DNA from: Streptomyces platensis
GTDB lineage: Bacteria; Actinomycetota; Actinomycetes; Streptomycetales; Streptomycetaceae
Length of the DNA: 64,000 bases
NCBI RefSeq assembly: GCF_008704855.1
Contig: NZ_CP023691.1
Location: 5,270,001 to 5,334,000 of the forward strand
Direction: 5' to 3'
The notes below the pieces were generated by a model. That model was not told the DNA's origin and made no database searches. It was given only the letters and a program-made list of their open reading frames with translations. The position numbers were made by a program, and so were the translations under genes. Position 1 is the stretch's first letter; the number at the start of each line of letters is the position of its first letter. Below are positions 25,587-33,767 of this stretch, piece after piece.

Positions 25587-27181
25587 CCGTGCTCGGAACC
25601 GGGCTCGACCCGTCGGGCGCCGAGTACGCGGAGCGTCGTACGGCGATGCTCGCGAAGCTGGCGGAGATCGAGGAGGCGCACGCCAGGGCGACCGAGGGCG
25701 GCGGGGAGAAGTACGTCGCGCGGCACCGCAAGCGCGGCAAACTGCTCGCCCGGGAGCGGATCGAGCTGCTCCTCGACCCCGACACCCCCTTCCTGGAACT
25801 GTCGCCGCTCGCGGCCTGGGGCAGCGACTACCAGGTCGGCGCCTCGCTGGTCACCGGCATCGGGACCGTCGAGGGCGTGGAGTGCCTGATCACCGCCAAC
25901 GATCCGACGGTGCGCGGCGGCGCCAGCAACCCCTGGACGCTGAAGAAGTCCCTGCGGGCCCATGAGATCGCCTTCGCCAACCGCCTCCCGGTGATCTCGC
26001 TCGTGGAGTCCGGCGGCGCCGATCTGCCCAGCCAGAAGGAGATCTTCATCCCGGGCGGGGCGCTGTTCAAGGACCTCACCCGGCTGTCCGCGGCCGGTAT
26101 CCCGACCGTCGCCGTGGTGTTCGGCAACTCGACCGCGGGCGGTGCGTACGTCCCCGGGATGTCCGACCACGTGATCATGGTCAAGGAGCGCGCCAAGGTG
26201 TTCCTGGGCGGCCCGCCGCTGGTGAAGATGGCGACCGGCGAGGAGAGCGACGACGAGTCGCTGGGCGGTGCCGAGATGCACGCCCGCACCTCCGGGCTCG
26301 CGGACCACTTCGCGGTGGACGAGCCGGACGCGCTGCGCCAGGCCCGGCGGGTGGTCGCCCGCCTCAACCACCGCAAGGCGCACCCCGACCCGGGCCCGGC
26401 CGCCCCGCCCCGGTACGACGAGGACGAGCTGCTCGGCATCGTCCCCGGCGACCTCAAGGCCCCGTTCGACCCCCGCGAGGTCATCGCGCGGATCGTGGAC
26501 GGCTCGGACTTCGACGAGTTCAAACCGCTCTACGGACCGAGCCTGACCACCGGCTGGGCCGCGCTGCACGGCTACCCCGTCGGCATCCTCGCCAACGCCC
26601 AGGGCGTGCTCTTCAGCGAAGAGTCCCAGAAGGCCGCCCAGTTCATCCAGCTCGCCAACCAGCGCGACATCCCGCTCCTCTTCCTCCACAACACCACCGG
26701 CTACATGGTCGGCAAGGAGTACGAGCAGGGCGGCATCATCAAACACGGCGCGATGATGATCAACGCGGTGTCGAACTCGAAGGTCCCGCACCTCTCCGTC
26801 CTGATGGGTGCCTCCTACGGCGCCGGCCACTACGGCATGTGCGGCCGCGCCTACGACCCCCGCTTCCTGTTCGCCTGGCCGAGCGCCAAGTCCGCCGTCA
26901 TGGGACCGCAGCAGCTCGCCGGGGTGCTCTCGATCGTCGCCCGCGCTTCGGCCGCCGCCAAGGGGCAGCCGTACGACGACGAGGCGGACGCCGGGCTGCG
27001 CGCGATGGTCGAGCAGCAGATCGAATCGGAGTCGCTGCCGATGTTCCTGTCCGGGCGGCTCTACGACGACGGCGTCATCGACCCGCGCGACACCCGAACC
27101 GTCCTCGGCCTGTGCCTGTCCGCCCTCCACAACGCCCCGGTCGAGGGCGCGCGGGGCGGCTTCGGCGTCTTCCGGATGTGA
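25583..27181 (+). CDS. Acyl-CoA carboxylase carboxyltransferase (beta) subunit
   Basis: 532 residues of the MCC/geranyl-CoA carboxylase group. N-terminal half: RGKLLARERIELLLDPDTPF, VESGGADLPSQ and FGNSTAGGAYVPGMSDH. C-terminal half: FLHNTTGYMVGKEYEQGGII, then SVLMGASYGAGHYGMCGRAY and WPSAKSAVMGPQQLAGVL. It transfers the carboxyl group from biotin to a branched or terpenoid enoyl-CoA. Start GTG 25583 has GGAGG 7 bases upstream and overlaps the AtuA stop; GTG 25580 is a less likely alternative. The partner alpha subunit begins 7 bases after its stop. Confidence 0.93.
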   Translation: MTVLGTGLDPSGAEYAERRTAMLAKLAEIEEAHARATEGGGEKYVARHRKRGKLLARERIELLLDPDTPFLELSPLAAWGSDYQVGASLVTGIGTVEGVECLITANDPTVRGGASNPWTLKKSLRAHEIAFANRLPVISLVESGGADLPSQKEIFIPGGALFKDLTRLSAAGIPTVAVVFGNSTAGGAYVPGMSDHVIMVKERAKVFLGGPPLVKMATGEESDDESLGGAEMHARTSGLADHFAVDEPDALRQARRVVARLNHRKAHPDPGPAAPPRYDEDELLGIVPGDLKAPFDPREVIARIVDGSDFDEFKPLYGPSLTTGWAALHGYPVGILANAQGVLFSEESQKAAQFIQLANQRDIPLLFLHNTTGYMVGKEYEQGGIIKHGAMMINAVSNSKVPHLSVLMGASYGAGHYGMCGRAYDPRFLFAWPSAKSAVMGPQQLAGVLSIVARASAAAKGQPYDDEADAGLRAMVEQQIESESLPMFLSGRLYDDGVIDPRDTRTVLGLCLSALHNAPVEGARGGFGVFRM

Positions 27182-27188
27182 GGCAGAA

Positions 27189-29108
27189 GTGATCCGTTCC
27201 GTACTCGTCGCCAACCGCGGCGAAATAGCCCGGCGGGTCTTCCGCACGTGCCGTGAGCTGGGCATCTCCACCGTCGCCGTGCACTCCGACGCGGACACCG
27301 GCGCCCCGCACGTCCGGGAGGCGGACACCGCCGTACGGCTCCCGGGCGACGCCCCGGCCGACACCTACCTGCGCGCCGACCTGCTGGTGCGGGCCGCCCT
27401 GGCCGCGGGCGCCGACGCGGTCCACCCCGGCTACGGCTTCCTCTCCGAGAACGCCGGCTTCGCCACCGCGGTGACCGACGCGGGCCTGGCCTGGATCGGG
27501 CCGCCCCCCGCCGCCATCGAGGCCATGGCCTCCAAGACGCGGGCCAAGGAGCTGATGGCCGATGCCGGGGTGCCGCTGCTGGCCCCCGTCGACCCCGGCC
27601 AGGTCACCGCGGCCGAGCTGCCGCTGCTGGTGAAGGCGGCGGCGGGCGGCGGCGGCCGCGGGATGCGCGTCGTCACCGAACTCGACGCACTGGAAGCCGA
27701 GTTGAAGACGGCCGCGGCCGAGGCGGCAGCCGCCTTCGGGGACGGCGAGGTCTTCGTCGAGCCCTATGTCGTCGGCGGCCGCCATGTCGAGGTGCAGATC
27801 CTCGCCGACGGCCACGGCACGGTCTGGACCCTCGGCACCCGCGACTGCTCCCTCCAGCGCCGCCACCAGAAGGTCATCGAAGAGGCCCCGGCCCCCGGCC
27901 TGTCCGTGGAACTGCGCTCCACCCTCCACCAGGCCGCCGAGCGGGCCGCCCGCGCCATCGGCTACCGGGGCGCGGGCACCGTGGAGTTCCTGGTGGACCG
28001 CACCGGCCGGGCGTACTTCCTGGAGATGAACACCCGCCTCCAGGTCGAACACCCGGTCACCGAGGCCGTATACCGCCTCGACCTGGTCGCCCTCCAGCTG
28101 AGCATCGCCGAGGGCCAGCCCCTCGACACCACCCCGCCCCGCCCCCACGGGCACGCCGTCGAAGCGCGGCTCTACGCGGAGGACCCGGCGGCCGGCTGGC
28201 AGCCGCAGACCGGCACCCTGCACCGGCTGGCGCTGCCCGACGGCGTCCGGCTGGACTCCGGCGTGACCGACGGCGACACCATCGGCGTCCACTACGACCC
28301 GATGCTGGCCAAGGTCATCGCCTGGGCACCGAGCCGCGACGAGGCCGTACGCAAGCTGGCAGGCGCCCTGGAGCGGGCCCGGATCCACGGCCCCGTCACC
28401 AACCGCGACCTGCTCGTACGCTCCCTGCGCCACCCGGAGTTCACCGACCCCGCCACCCTGGACACCGGCTTCTACGACCGCCACCTCACCGCACTCACCA
28501 CACACGACGCCGACGGCGCCCCGGTCTTCGCCCTGGCCGCCGCCCTCGCCGACGCCCACGGCCGCTCCCGCTTCGGCGGCTTCCGCAACGTCCCCTCCGG
28601 CCCCCAGACCAAGACCTACGCCGGTACGGGCACCGAGCACACCATCCGCTACCGCCTCGGCCGCGACGGCCTGCGGGCCGATGACTTCCCCGGCGTACGG
28701 CTGCTCACCCTCGGCCCCGACGAGGTGGTGCTCGAAGTCGACGGACTACGGCGCCACTTCACGGTCTCCCGCTACGGCGACCGCGTCCATGTCGACGCCC
28801 CACCCACCCCGGGTGCGCCCACCACCCCCACCTCCCACACCTTCACCGCCCTGCCCCGTTTCCCCGACCCCACCGCCCGCACCGAACCCGGCTCCCTCCT
28901 GGCCCCCATGCCCGGCACCGTCGTACGGATCGCCGAGGGCCTCGCCGAGGGCGACCGGGTCCAGGCCGGCCAGCCCCTGCTGTGGCTGGAGGCCATGAAG
29001 ATGGAACACAAAATCACCGCCCCCGCCCCCGGCACCCTCACCACCCTCCCCATCACCCCAGGCCAACAGGTAGAACTCGGCACCCTCCTGGCCGTCGTCA
29101 CGGACTGA
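27189..29108 (+). CDS. Acyl-CoA carboxylase biotin carboxylase/carrier (alpha) subunit
   Basis: 639 residues. Biotin carboxylase N-domain (RSVLVANRGEIARRVFRTCR), ATP-grasp (KAAAGGGGRGMRVV; RDCSLQRRHQKVIEEAP; EMNTRLQVEHPVTE) and a C-terminal biotinyl domain with the biotinylation motif EAMKMEH (Lys about 604). It charges biotin with bicarbonate for the beta subunit. The start is GTG 27189. The last 60 codons and the following gap are very C-rich. The substrate is inferred as a methylcrotonyl-, geranyl- or other branched acyl-CoA from the AtuA neighbour; which one is not resolved. Confidence 0.94.
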   Translation: MIRSVLVANRGEIARRVFRTCRELGISTVAVHSDADTGAPHVREADTAVRLPGDAPADTYLRADLLVRAALAAGADAVHPGYGFLSENAGFATAVTDAGLAWIGPPPAAIEAMASKTRAKELMADAGVPLLAPVDPGQVTAAELPLLVKAAAGGGGRGMRVVTELDALEAELKTAAAEAAAAFGDGEVFVEPYVVGGRHVEVQILADGHGTVWTLGTRDCSLQRRHQKVIEEAPAPGLSVELRSTLHQAAERAARAIGYRGAGTVEFLVDRTGRAYFLEMNTRLQVEHPVTEAVYRLDLVALQLSIAEGQPLDTTPPRPHGHAVEARLYAEDPAAGWQPQTGTLHRLALPDGVRLDSGVTDGDTIGVHYDPMLAKVIAWAPSRDEAVRKLAGALERARIHGPVTNRDLLVRSLRHPEFTDPATLDTGFYDRHLTALTTHDADGAPVFALAAALADAHGRSRFGGFRNVPSGPQTKTYAGTGTEHTIRYRLGRDGLRADDFPGVRLLTLGPDEVVLEVDGLRRHFTVSRYGDRVHVDAPPTPGAPTTPTSHTFTALPRFPDPTARTEPGSLLAPMPGTVVRIAEGLAEGDRVQAGQPLLWLEAMKMEHKITAPAPGTLTTLPITPGQQVELGTLLAVVTD

Positions 29109-29362
29109 CCACGACGCACCCGGCGGCTTTTGTCACCCCTCCCCCCCACCGGGGTGGAGCCCGCCACGAGACGCGAGGTGGCGGGGCCGGAGGGGCCTGG
29201 TGTGTGGACGTAAAGCGAAGCAGTCCACACACCAGGCCCCGGAGGCCCCGACACCGGCCGCCCCACACACCCGGGCCCCACCCCAAACACCCCCCACCGC
29301 CGAAGGCGGGAAACGGCGCCGCACAAAACAACGCACCGCAACCGACGACACGAGGAGACCCC
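29109..29362. other. Structured gap inside the catabolic operon
   Basis: 254 bases without a gene between the carboxylase and dehydrogenase genes. They hold a CCCGCCAC/GTGGCGGG hairpin (29160-29167 with 29178-29185) followed by the constant-loop hairpin copy A, then a C/A-rich tract. The hairpins could attenuate transcription of the distal operon. Confidence 0.6.
29192..29240. repeat. Constant-loop hairpin, copy A
   Basis: Arms GGGGCCTGGTGTGTGGAC (29192-29209) and its exact complement (29223-29240), 18 bp, enclose a 13-base loop GTAAAGCGAAGCA. The same loop occurs in copies B and C near 33.6-33.8 kb with different but equally perfect stems. Outside the perfect stem a facing GGA/GGA interruption and more GC pairs continue the structure. 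Confidence 0.85.
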
Positions 29363-30526
29363 ATGGGCACCCCCACGATCGAGTCCGAGGAACACCGCGC
29401 CCTGCGCAAAGCGGTCGCCGCCCTCGGCAGCCGCTACGGCCGGGAATACTTCGCCCGCGTCGTGGCGGAGGGCGCACACACCGACGACCTCTGGTCGGAG
29501 GCCGCACGGCTCGGCTACCTCGGCGTCAACCTCCCCGAGGAGCACGGCGGCGGAGGCGGCGGCATCGTCGAACTCTCCATAGTCCTGGAGGAGTTGGGCG
29601 CCGCAGGCTGCCCCCTGCTCATGATGGTCGTCTCGCCGGCCATCTGCGGCACGGTCATCGCCCGTTTCGGCACCGAGGAGCAGAAGCGGACCTGGCTCCC
29701 GGGCCTCGCCGACGGCTCCCGCAAGATGGCCTTCGGCATCACCGAACCCGATGCCGGCTCCAACTCGCACCGCATCACGACCACCGCCCGCAAGGACGGC
29801 GAGGACTGGGTCCTCAACGGCCGCAAGGTGTTCATCTCGGGCGTCGATATCGCCGACGCGACCCTGATCGTCGGCCGCACCGAGGACGCCCGGACGGGCC
29901 GCCTCAAGCCCTGCCTGTTCATCGTGCCGCGCGACACCCCCGGCTTCGGCCGCAGCCCGATCGCGATGGAACTCTCCGCCCCGGAGAAGCAGTTCGAACT
30001 GACCCTGGACGAGGTGCGGCTGCCCGCGGACGCGCTGGTCGGCGATGAGGACGCCGGGCTGCTCCAGCTGTTCGCCGGGCTCAACCCGGAGCGGATCATG
30101 ACCGCCGCCTTCGCCCTCGGCATGGGCCGCTACGCGCTGGGGCGGGCCGTCGACTACGCCGGTACCCGCCAGGTGTGGAAGGAGCCCATCGGCGCCCACC
30201 AGGCTGTCGCCCATCCGCTCGCCCAGGCTCATATCGAGCTGGAGCTCGCCCGGCTGATGATGCAGAAGGCGGCCCATCTCTACGACGCGGGCGACGATCT
30301 GGGTGCGGGTGAGGCCGCCAACATGGCCAAGTACGCGGCGGCCGAGGCCGCGGTGCACGCCGTCGACCAGGCCGTCCACACTCTCGGCGGCAACGGCCTC
30401 ACCCAGGAGTACGGCCTCGGCTCGATGATCACCGCGGCCCGGGTGGCGAGGATCGCGCCGGTCAGCCGCGAGATGATCCTCAACTTTGTCTCGCACCAGT
30501 CCCTGGGGCTGCCCAAGTCGTACTGA
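29363..30526 (+). CDS. Acyl-CoA dehydrogenase
   Basis: 387 residues, normal length. Conserved stretches: GYLGVNLPEEHGGGGGG, MAFGITEPDAGSNSHRI (FAD/substrate loop), WVLNGRKVFISG, and DQAVHTLGGNGLTQEYGLGS with the FAD-binding end. It oxidises acyl-CoA to enoyl-CoA, upstream of the carboxylase step in branched-chain catabolism. ATG 29363 has GAGGAGA upstream. It is followed by a TnpB element in place of the expected acyl-CoA ligase gene. Confidence 0.93.
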   Translation: MGTPTIESEEHRALRKAVAALGSRYGREYFARVVAEGAHTDDLWSEAARLGYLGVNLPEEHGGGGGGIVELSIVLEELGAAGCPLLMMVVSPAICGTVIARFGTEEQKRTWLPGLADGSRKMAFGITEPDAGSNSHRITTTARKDGEDWVLNGRKVFISGVDIADATLIVGRTEDARTGRLKPCLFIVPRDTPGFGRSPIAMELSAPEKQFELTLDEVRLPADALVGDEDAGLLQLFAGLNPERIMTAAFALGMGRYALGRAVDYAGTRQVWKEPIGAHQAVAHPLAQAHIELELARLMMQKAAHLYDAGDDLGAGEAANMAKYAAAEAAVHAVDQAVHTLGGNGLTQEYGLGSMITAARVARIAPVSREMILNFVSHQSLGLPKSY

Positions 30527-30578
30527 GGGCGGGACTGCGCTTGTCAAGGAAGCGGAGTCGTTTGCGGAGCCTGCTGCG

Positions 30579-30601
30579 TTGTCAGTGGTTCGCGCTAGCG
30601 T
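30579..30601 (+). promoter_or_regulatory. RecA-NDp (DNA-damage, PafBC-type) promoter of tnpB
   Basis: TTGTCAGTG (30579-30587), eight bases, then TAGCGT (30596-30601). This fits the actinobacterial LexA-independent damage-promoter consensus TTGTCRGTG-N8-TANNNT. The ribosome site GGGAGGAGG (30616-30624) and the ATG (30632) follow at sensible distances. Confidence 0.75.
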
Positions 30602-30631
30602 GGTCGCATCATTGTGGGAGGAGGTCTTTCC

Positions 30632-31840
30632 ATGCTGTCGGGCCGCAGGTACCGGCTTGAACTGACGGCTGAACAGTCCAAGCAGTGCCAAGAGTTCGGT
30701 GACATCTGTCGCGCCGTGTGGAACACCGGCCTCGAACAGCGCAGGGAGTACCGTCGGCGCGGCGTGTGGATGGACTATGTACCGCAGACTGCTGAACTCG
30801 CTGAGGCCAAGCCCGACCATCCGTGGTTGAAGACCGCGCCTGCACAAGTGCTCCAGCAGACTCTCCGGGACTTGGACCGTGCGTGCCGTGAACACGGCAC
30901 GTTAAGTGTCCGGTGGCGTTCGAAGATGCGGTGGTCTCCGTCTTTCCGGTTCCCAGCCGGGAAGAGCATTGCGGTGGAACGGCTGGGCCGCAAGTGGGGG
31001 CGTGTCAAGCTTCTCAAGCTGGGCTGGGTCCGGTTCCGCTGGTCTCGTCCTCTTGGCGGTGAGATCCGTTCGGCGACTGTCAGCCGGAAGGGCGGACAGT
31101 GGTTTGTGTCCTTTCTCGTGGACGAAGGGCGCGAGGCGCCGCAGAAGCATGCGCTGCCGGACACCGCTGTCGGCATCGATCGGGGCGTGACGGTGGCGGC
31201 CGTCACCAGCGATGGAACCTTCCACGACCGGCAGTTCATCGCTCCTGGCGAGACGGTGCGATACCGCAGGTTGCAGCAGAAGCTGGCGCGGCAGAAGAAG
31301 GGTTCTACGAACCGTCGCAAGACTGTTGCGGCGTTGGGCCGGATCGCGGGCAGGGCTGCCGATCGGCGCACTGACTTTTGCGCCTACACCGCGAATCGCA
31401 TCACAGCCCGCAAGGCTCTTGTGGTCCTCGAAGACCTGCGTACCCGGAACATGACCGCTAGCGCGTCGGGATCACTTGACCAGCCGGGCCGTAACGTCCG
31501 GCAGAAAGCCGGACTCAACCGAGCGATCCTCGACAAGGGCTGGCACAAGTTCGAACGAGCCTTACGCAACGCCGCTCGCCACACGGGCAGCCAGATTCTT
31601 CTCGTCAACGCCGCCTACACCTCGCAGACGTGTAACCGGTGCGGGCATGTGGATGCGAAGAGCCGCAAGAGCCAAGCGGCCTTCGAGTGCACCGCCTGCG
31701 GACACCGGGACCACGCTGATGTGAACGCGGCCAAGAATCAAAGGGACGCGGGGCTCGCGTTCCCAGCCTGTGGAGACCTCGGCACCAGCCGGTCCCCGAA
31801 GCAGGAACCTGTAAGCCGGGCGACCGGCCGAAACCCCTGA
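30632..31840 (+). CDS. tnpB: TnpB RNA-guided nuclease homologue
   Basis: 402 residues. The N-terminal OrfB HTH-like region (RRYRLELTAEQSKQCQEFGD) precedes a split RuvC nuclease domain: RuvC-I GIDRGVTV (Asp183), RuvC-II VVLEDLRT (Glu267), zinc ribbon CNRC (334/337) and CTAC (353/356), and RuvC-III HADVNAAKN (Asp363). All catalytic and zinc residues are intact, so it is likely functional. TnpB cuts DNA guided by an RNA made from its own right end and helps IS200/IS605 elements persist. The promoter upstream is of the DNA-damage type. It is inserted in the catabolic operon in the same direction. Confidence 0.93.
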   Translation: MLSGRRYRLELTAEQSKQCQEFGDICRAVWNTGLEQRREYRRRGVWMDYVPQTAELAEAKPDHPWLKTAPAQVLQQTLRDLDRACREHGTLSVRWRSKMRWSPSFRFPAGKSIAVERLGRKWGRVKLLKLGWVRFRWSRPLGGEIRSATVSRKGGQWFVSFLVDEGREAPQKHALPDTAVGIDRGVTVAAVTSDGTFHDRQFIAPGETVRYRRLQQKLARQKKGSTNRRKTVAALGRIAGRAADRRTDFCAYTANRITARKALVVLEDLRTRNMTASASGSLDQPGRNVRQKAGLNRAILDKGWHKFERALRNAARHTGSQILLVNAAYTSQTCNRCGHVDAKSRKSQAAFECTACGHRDHADVNAAKNQRDAGLAFPACGDLGTSRSPKQEPVSRATGRNP

Positions 31841-31880
31841 GAAGGGGAATCCCCGCCACCCATGGCGAGGAGGACGCCAA
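31740..31880 (+). ncRNA. Putative omega (guide) RNA of TnpB
   Basis: In IS200/IS605 elements the guide-RNA scaffold overlaps the 3' end of tnpB and the right end, and the guide is the flanking DNA. Here two hairpins (31834-31847 and 31851-31870) end exactly where host sequence begins; the guide would start GTTGCCGGACGAGTCG at 31881. The 5' limit is a guess. Confidence 0.45.
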
Positions 31881-32012
31881 GTTGCCGGACGAGTCGCCCC
31901 GTACAAAAAGGTGCGCCGCGTGGAATTCCTGGCCGGCGTGCCGCGCGCCACCACCGGAAAGATCCTGCGGCGCGAACTCCGCGCCAGGGAAAGGAGCTCG
32001 ACGCCCCGATGA
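31881..32012 (+). pseudogene. 3' remnant of an AMP-dependent acyl-CoA ligase (4-coumarate/cinnamate:CoA ligase type)
   Basis: The frame ending at TGA 32010-32012 reads VAGRVAPYKKVRRVEFLAGV followed by PRATTGKILRREL, the unmistakable C-terminal signature of adenylate-forming ligases with the catalytic PxxxTGKILRR lysine. Only the last 43 codons remain; more than 450 codons are missing and the break coincides with the right end of the TnpB element. The stop overlaps the start of the enoyl-CoA hydratase gene by ATGA, as in an intact operon. No 5' part is found in the window. From memory, S. coelicolor has a CoA ligase (SCO4383) at this position in a similar operon. Confidence 0.88.
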
Positions 32013-32794
32013 CCGACGCCCCGAAGACGGATGCCCCCGCGGCACCCCTGGTCCCGCGCTCCCACGAGCGCGGCATCACCACCCTCACCCTGGACTCCCC
32101 GCACAACCGCAACGCCCTCTCCACCCGCCTGGTCGCCGAACTGCACCAGGCGCTCACGGACGCCGCGGCCGACGACGACACCCGCGCCGTCGTCCTCACC
32201 CACACCGGCGGCACGTTCTGCGCCGGCGCGGACCTCTCCGAAGCCACCTCGGGCACCGCGAAGGACGGCCCGCTGGGCCTGGCCCGGCTGCTGCGCGCGA
32301 TCGTGGCGCTGCCCAAACCGGTCGTCGCCCGGGTCACCGGACACGTCCGGGCCGGCGGCCTGGGCCTGCTCGGCGCCTGCGACATCTCCGCGGCCGGACC
32401 GGACGCCACCTTCGCCTTCACCGAGGCCCGCCTCGGCCTCGCCCCCGCCGTCATCTCGCTGCCGCTGCTGCCGCGGCTGGACCCCCGCGCCGCCGGCCGC
32501 TACTACCTGACCGGCGAGAAGTTCGACGCGGCCGAGGCGGCCCGGATCGGCCTGGTCACCCTCGCCGCCGACGACGTCGACACCGGCCTCGCCCCCCTGC
32601 TGGACGGCCTGCGCAAGGGCTCCCCACAGGGCCTGGCCGCATCGAAGAAGCTGGTCACCGCCCAGGTGCTGGACACCTTCGACCGCGACACCGACACGCT
32701 CGCCGAACAGTCCGCCCAGCTCTTCGGCTCCACCGAGGCCCGCGAGGGCATGACCGCCTTCCTGGAACGACGGGCCCCCGCATGGGCGCGCTGA
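32009..32794 (+). CDS. Enoyl-CoA hydratase/isomerase family protein
   Basis: 261 residues. Crotonase-fold motifs: ITTLTLDSPHNRNALSTRLV, then GGTFCAGADLSEATSG (oxyanion hole), ARVTGHVRAGGLGLLGACDI, and FAFTEARLGLAPAVISLPL. A full-length hydratase with normal start ATG 32009 overlapping the truncated ligase. It hydrates unsaturated acyl-CoA in the operon's pathway. Because the ligase gene upstream is destroyed, its transcription now depends on read-through across the TnpB element or on the tnpB promoter. It overlaps the TetR gene by 13 bases. Confidence 0.92.
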   Translation: MTDAPKTDAPAAPLVPRSHERGITTLTLDSPHNRNALSTRLVAELHQALTDAAADDDTRAVVLTHTGGTFCAGADLSEATSGTAKDGPLGLARLLRAIVALPKPVVARVTGHVRAGGLGLLGACDISAAGPDATFAFTEARLGLAPAVISLPLLPRLDPRAAGRYYLTGEKFDAAEAARIGLVTLAADDVDTGLAPLLDGLRKGSPQGLAASKKLVTAQVLDTFDRDTDTLAEQSAQLFGSTEAREGMTAFLERRAPAWAR

Positions 32795-33405
32795 CCCCCG
32801 CCCGCGGCCCCAAACAGCCCCAACAGGAACGCAGCCGCGCCACCCGCCTCAAACTCCTGGAGGCCGCGATCTCCTGCCTGGCGGAACGCGGCTGGAGCGG
32901 CAGCACGGTCGCGGTGGTCGCCGAGCGGGCCGGCGTCTCCCGCGGCGCCGCCCAGCACCACTTCCGCACCCGCGAGGACCTCTTCACGGCGGCCGTCGAA
33001 CACGTCGCCGAGAAGCGGCAGTCCGCCGTCGCGGCGGTCGCACACAAGCTGCCTCCGGCGGGGTCCGTCGCCCGCACCTGGGTCATCGTCGAGGAGCTGG
33101 TCGGCCTCTACACGGGCCCGCTGTTCCGCGCCGCGCTGCATCTGTGGGTCGCCGCCTCCGACGAAGAGCCCTTGCGTGACCGCGTCACGGCCCTGGAGGC
33201 CCGGGTCGGCCGGGAGGCCCACCGCACGGCGGTGGCGCTCCTGGACGCCGACGAATCCGCCCCCGGCGTACGGGAGACCGTCCAGGGCCTGCTCGACATG
33301 GCCCGGGGCCTCGGTCTCGCCAACCTGCTGACGGACGACTCCGCCCGTCGGGCCAAGGTCGTCGAGGAGTGGGCGAAGATCATCGACGACCTCCTTAGCC
33401 GATAG
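32782..33405 (+). CDS. TetR-family regulator of the catabolic operon
   Basis: 207 residues from ATG 32782. The HTH (about 20-68: RLKLLEAAISCLAERGWSGS, then TVAVVAERAGVSRGAAQHHF) is typical, followed by a C-terminal ligand domain. The gene overlaps the hydratase gene and ends the operon, so it is probably an autoregulatory repressor sensing an acyl-CoA. The palindrome at 22936-22957 upstream of the first gene is the likely target. Disruption by the TnpB element may alter its dosage. Confidence 0.87.
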   Translation: MGALTPARGPKQPQQERSRATRLKLLEAAISCLAERGWSGSTVAVVAERAGVSRGAAQHHFRTREDLFTAAVEHVAEKRQSAVAAVAHKLPPAGSVARTWVIVEELVGLYTGPLFRAALHLWVAASDEEPLRDRVTALEARVGREAHRTAVALLDADESAPGVRETVQGLLDMARGLGLANLLTDDSARRAKVVEEWAKIIDDLLSR

Positions 33406-33547
33406 GGGGCCTTCCCACGTTTTCGGCTTTCCCGCCGTGGTTGTTGCTCGCCGTTCCGCTGCGCTTTGCCTCGGTCGATGTTTTCGGCTTGCTCGCCGTT
33501 GCGCCTGCGGCGGGCGTTGCCGCTGCGCGGGGCTGTTGGGGTGCGGT

Positions 33548-33622
33548 GACGGGTCTGCGCGGGTGGGGGTTTCCGGACTGCTTCGCTTTACGTCCGGAAA
33601 CCCCCACCCGCGCAGACCCGTC
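33548..33622. repeat. Constant-loop hairpin, copy B
   Basis: A perfect 31-bp inverted repeat, arms 33548-33578 and 33592-33622, around the 13-base loop TGCTTCGCTTTAC (the complement of the copy A and C loop). The stem sequence is unrelated to A and C but fully complementary. It is also a strong terminator candidate for the TetR gene. Confidence 0.88.
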
Positions 33623-33767
33623 CCCTCCCGTTGGAGGGTGGGAAAGACGGTCGGTGGGGGCACATGTCGGTGGTCCGGTGCGCCTCGCCGATCGCAGTGA
33701 ACTGGCTACGAATGGCCAGCCCCCACCCACCGTCACTCACTCCCCCAACGGGAGGGGACGGGCCGGA

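Larger units (their letters stand above)
30540..31880 (+). mobile_element. TnpB-only IS200/IS605-type element
   Basis: The element carries tnpB but no tnpA transposase, as in IS1341-like relatives. The right end is well supported: after tnpB come a CCCC/GGGG hairpin spanning its stop codon and a CCCCGCC/GGCGAGG hairpin (31851-31870), then GAGGACGCCAA; at 31881 the sequence changes directly to codons of an acyl-CoA ligase. The left boundary is only estimated, between the dehydrogenase stop (30526) and the tnpB promoter (30579). The G+C of tnpB is visibly lower than in flanking genes, fitting acquisition. Confidence 0.8.
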
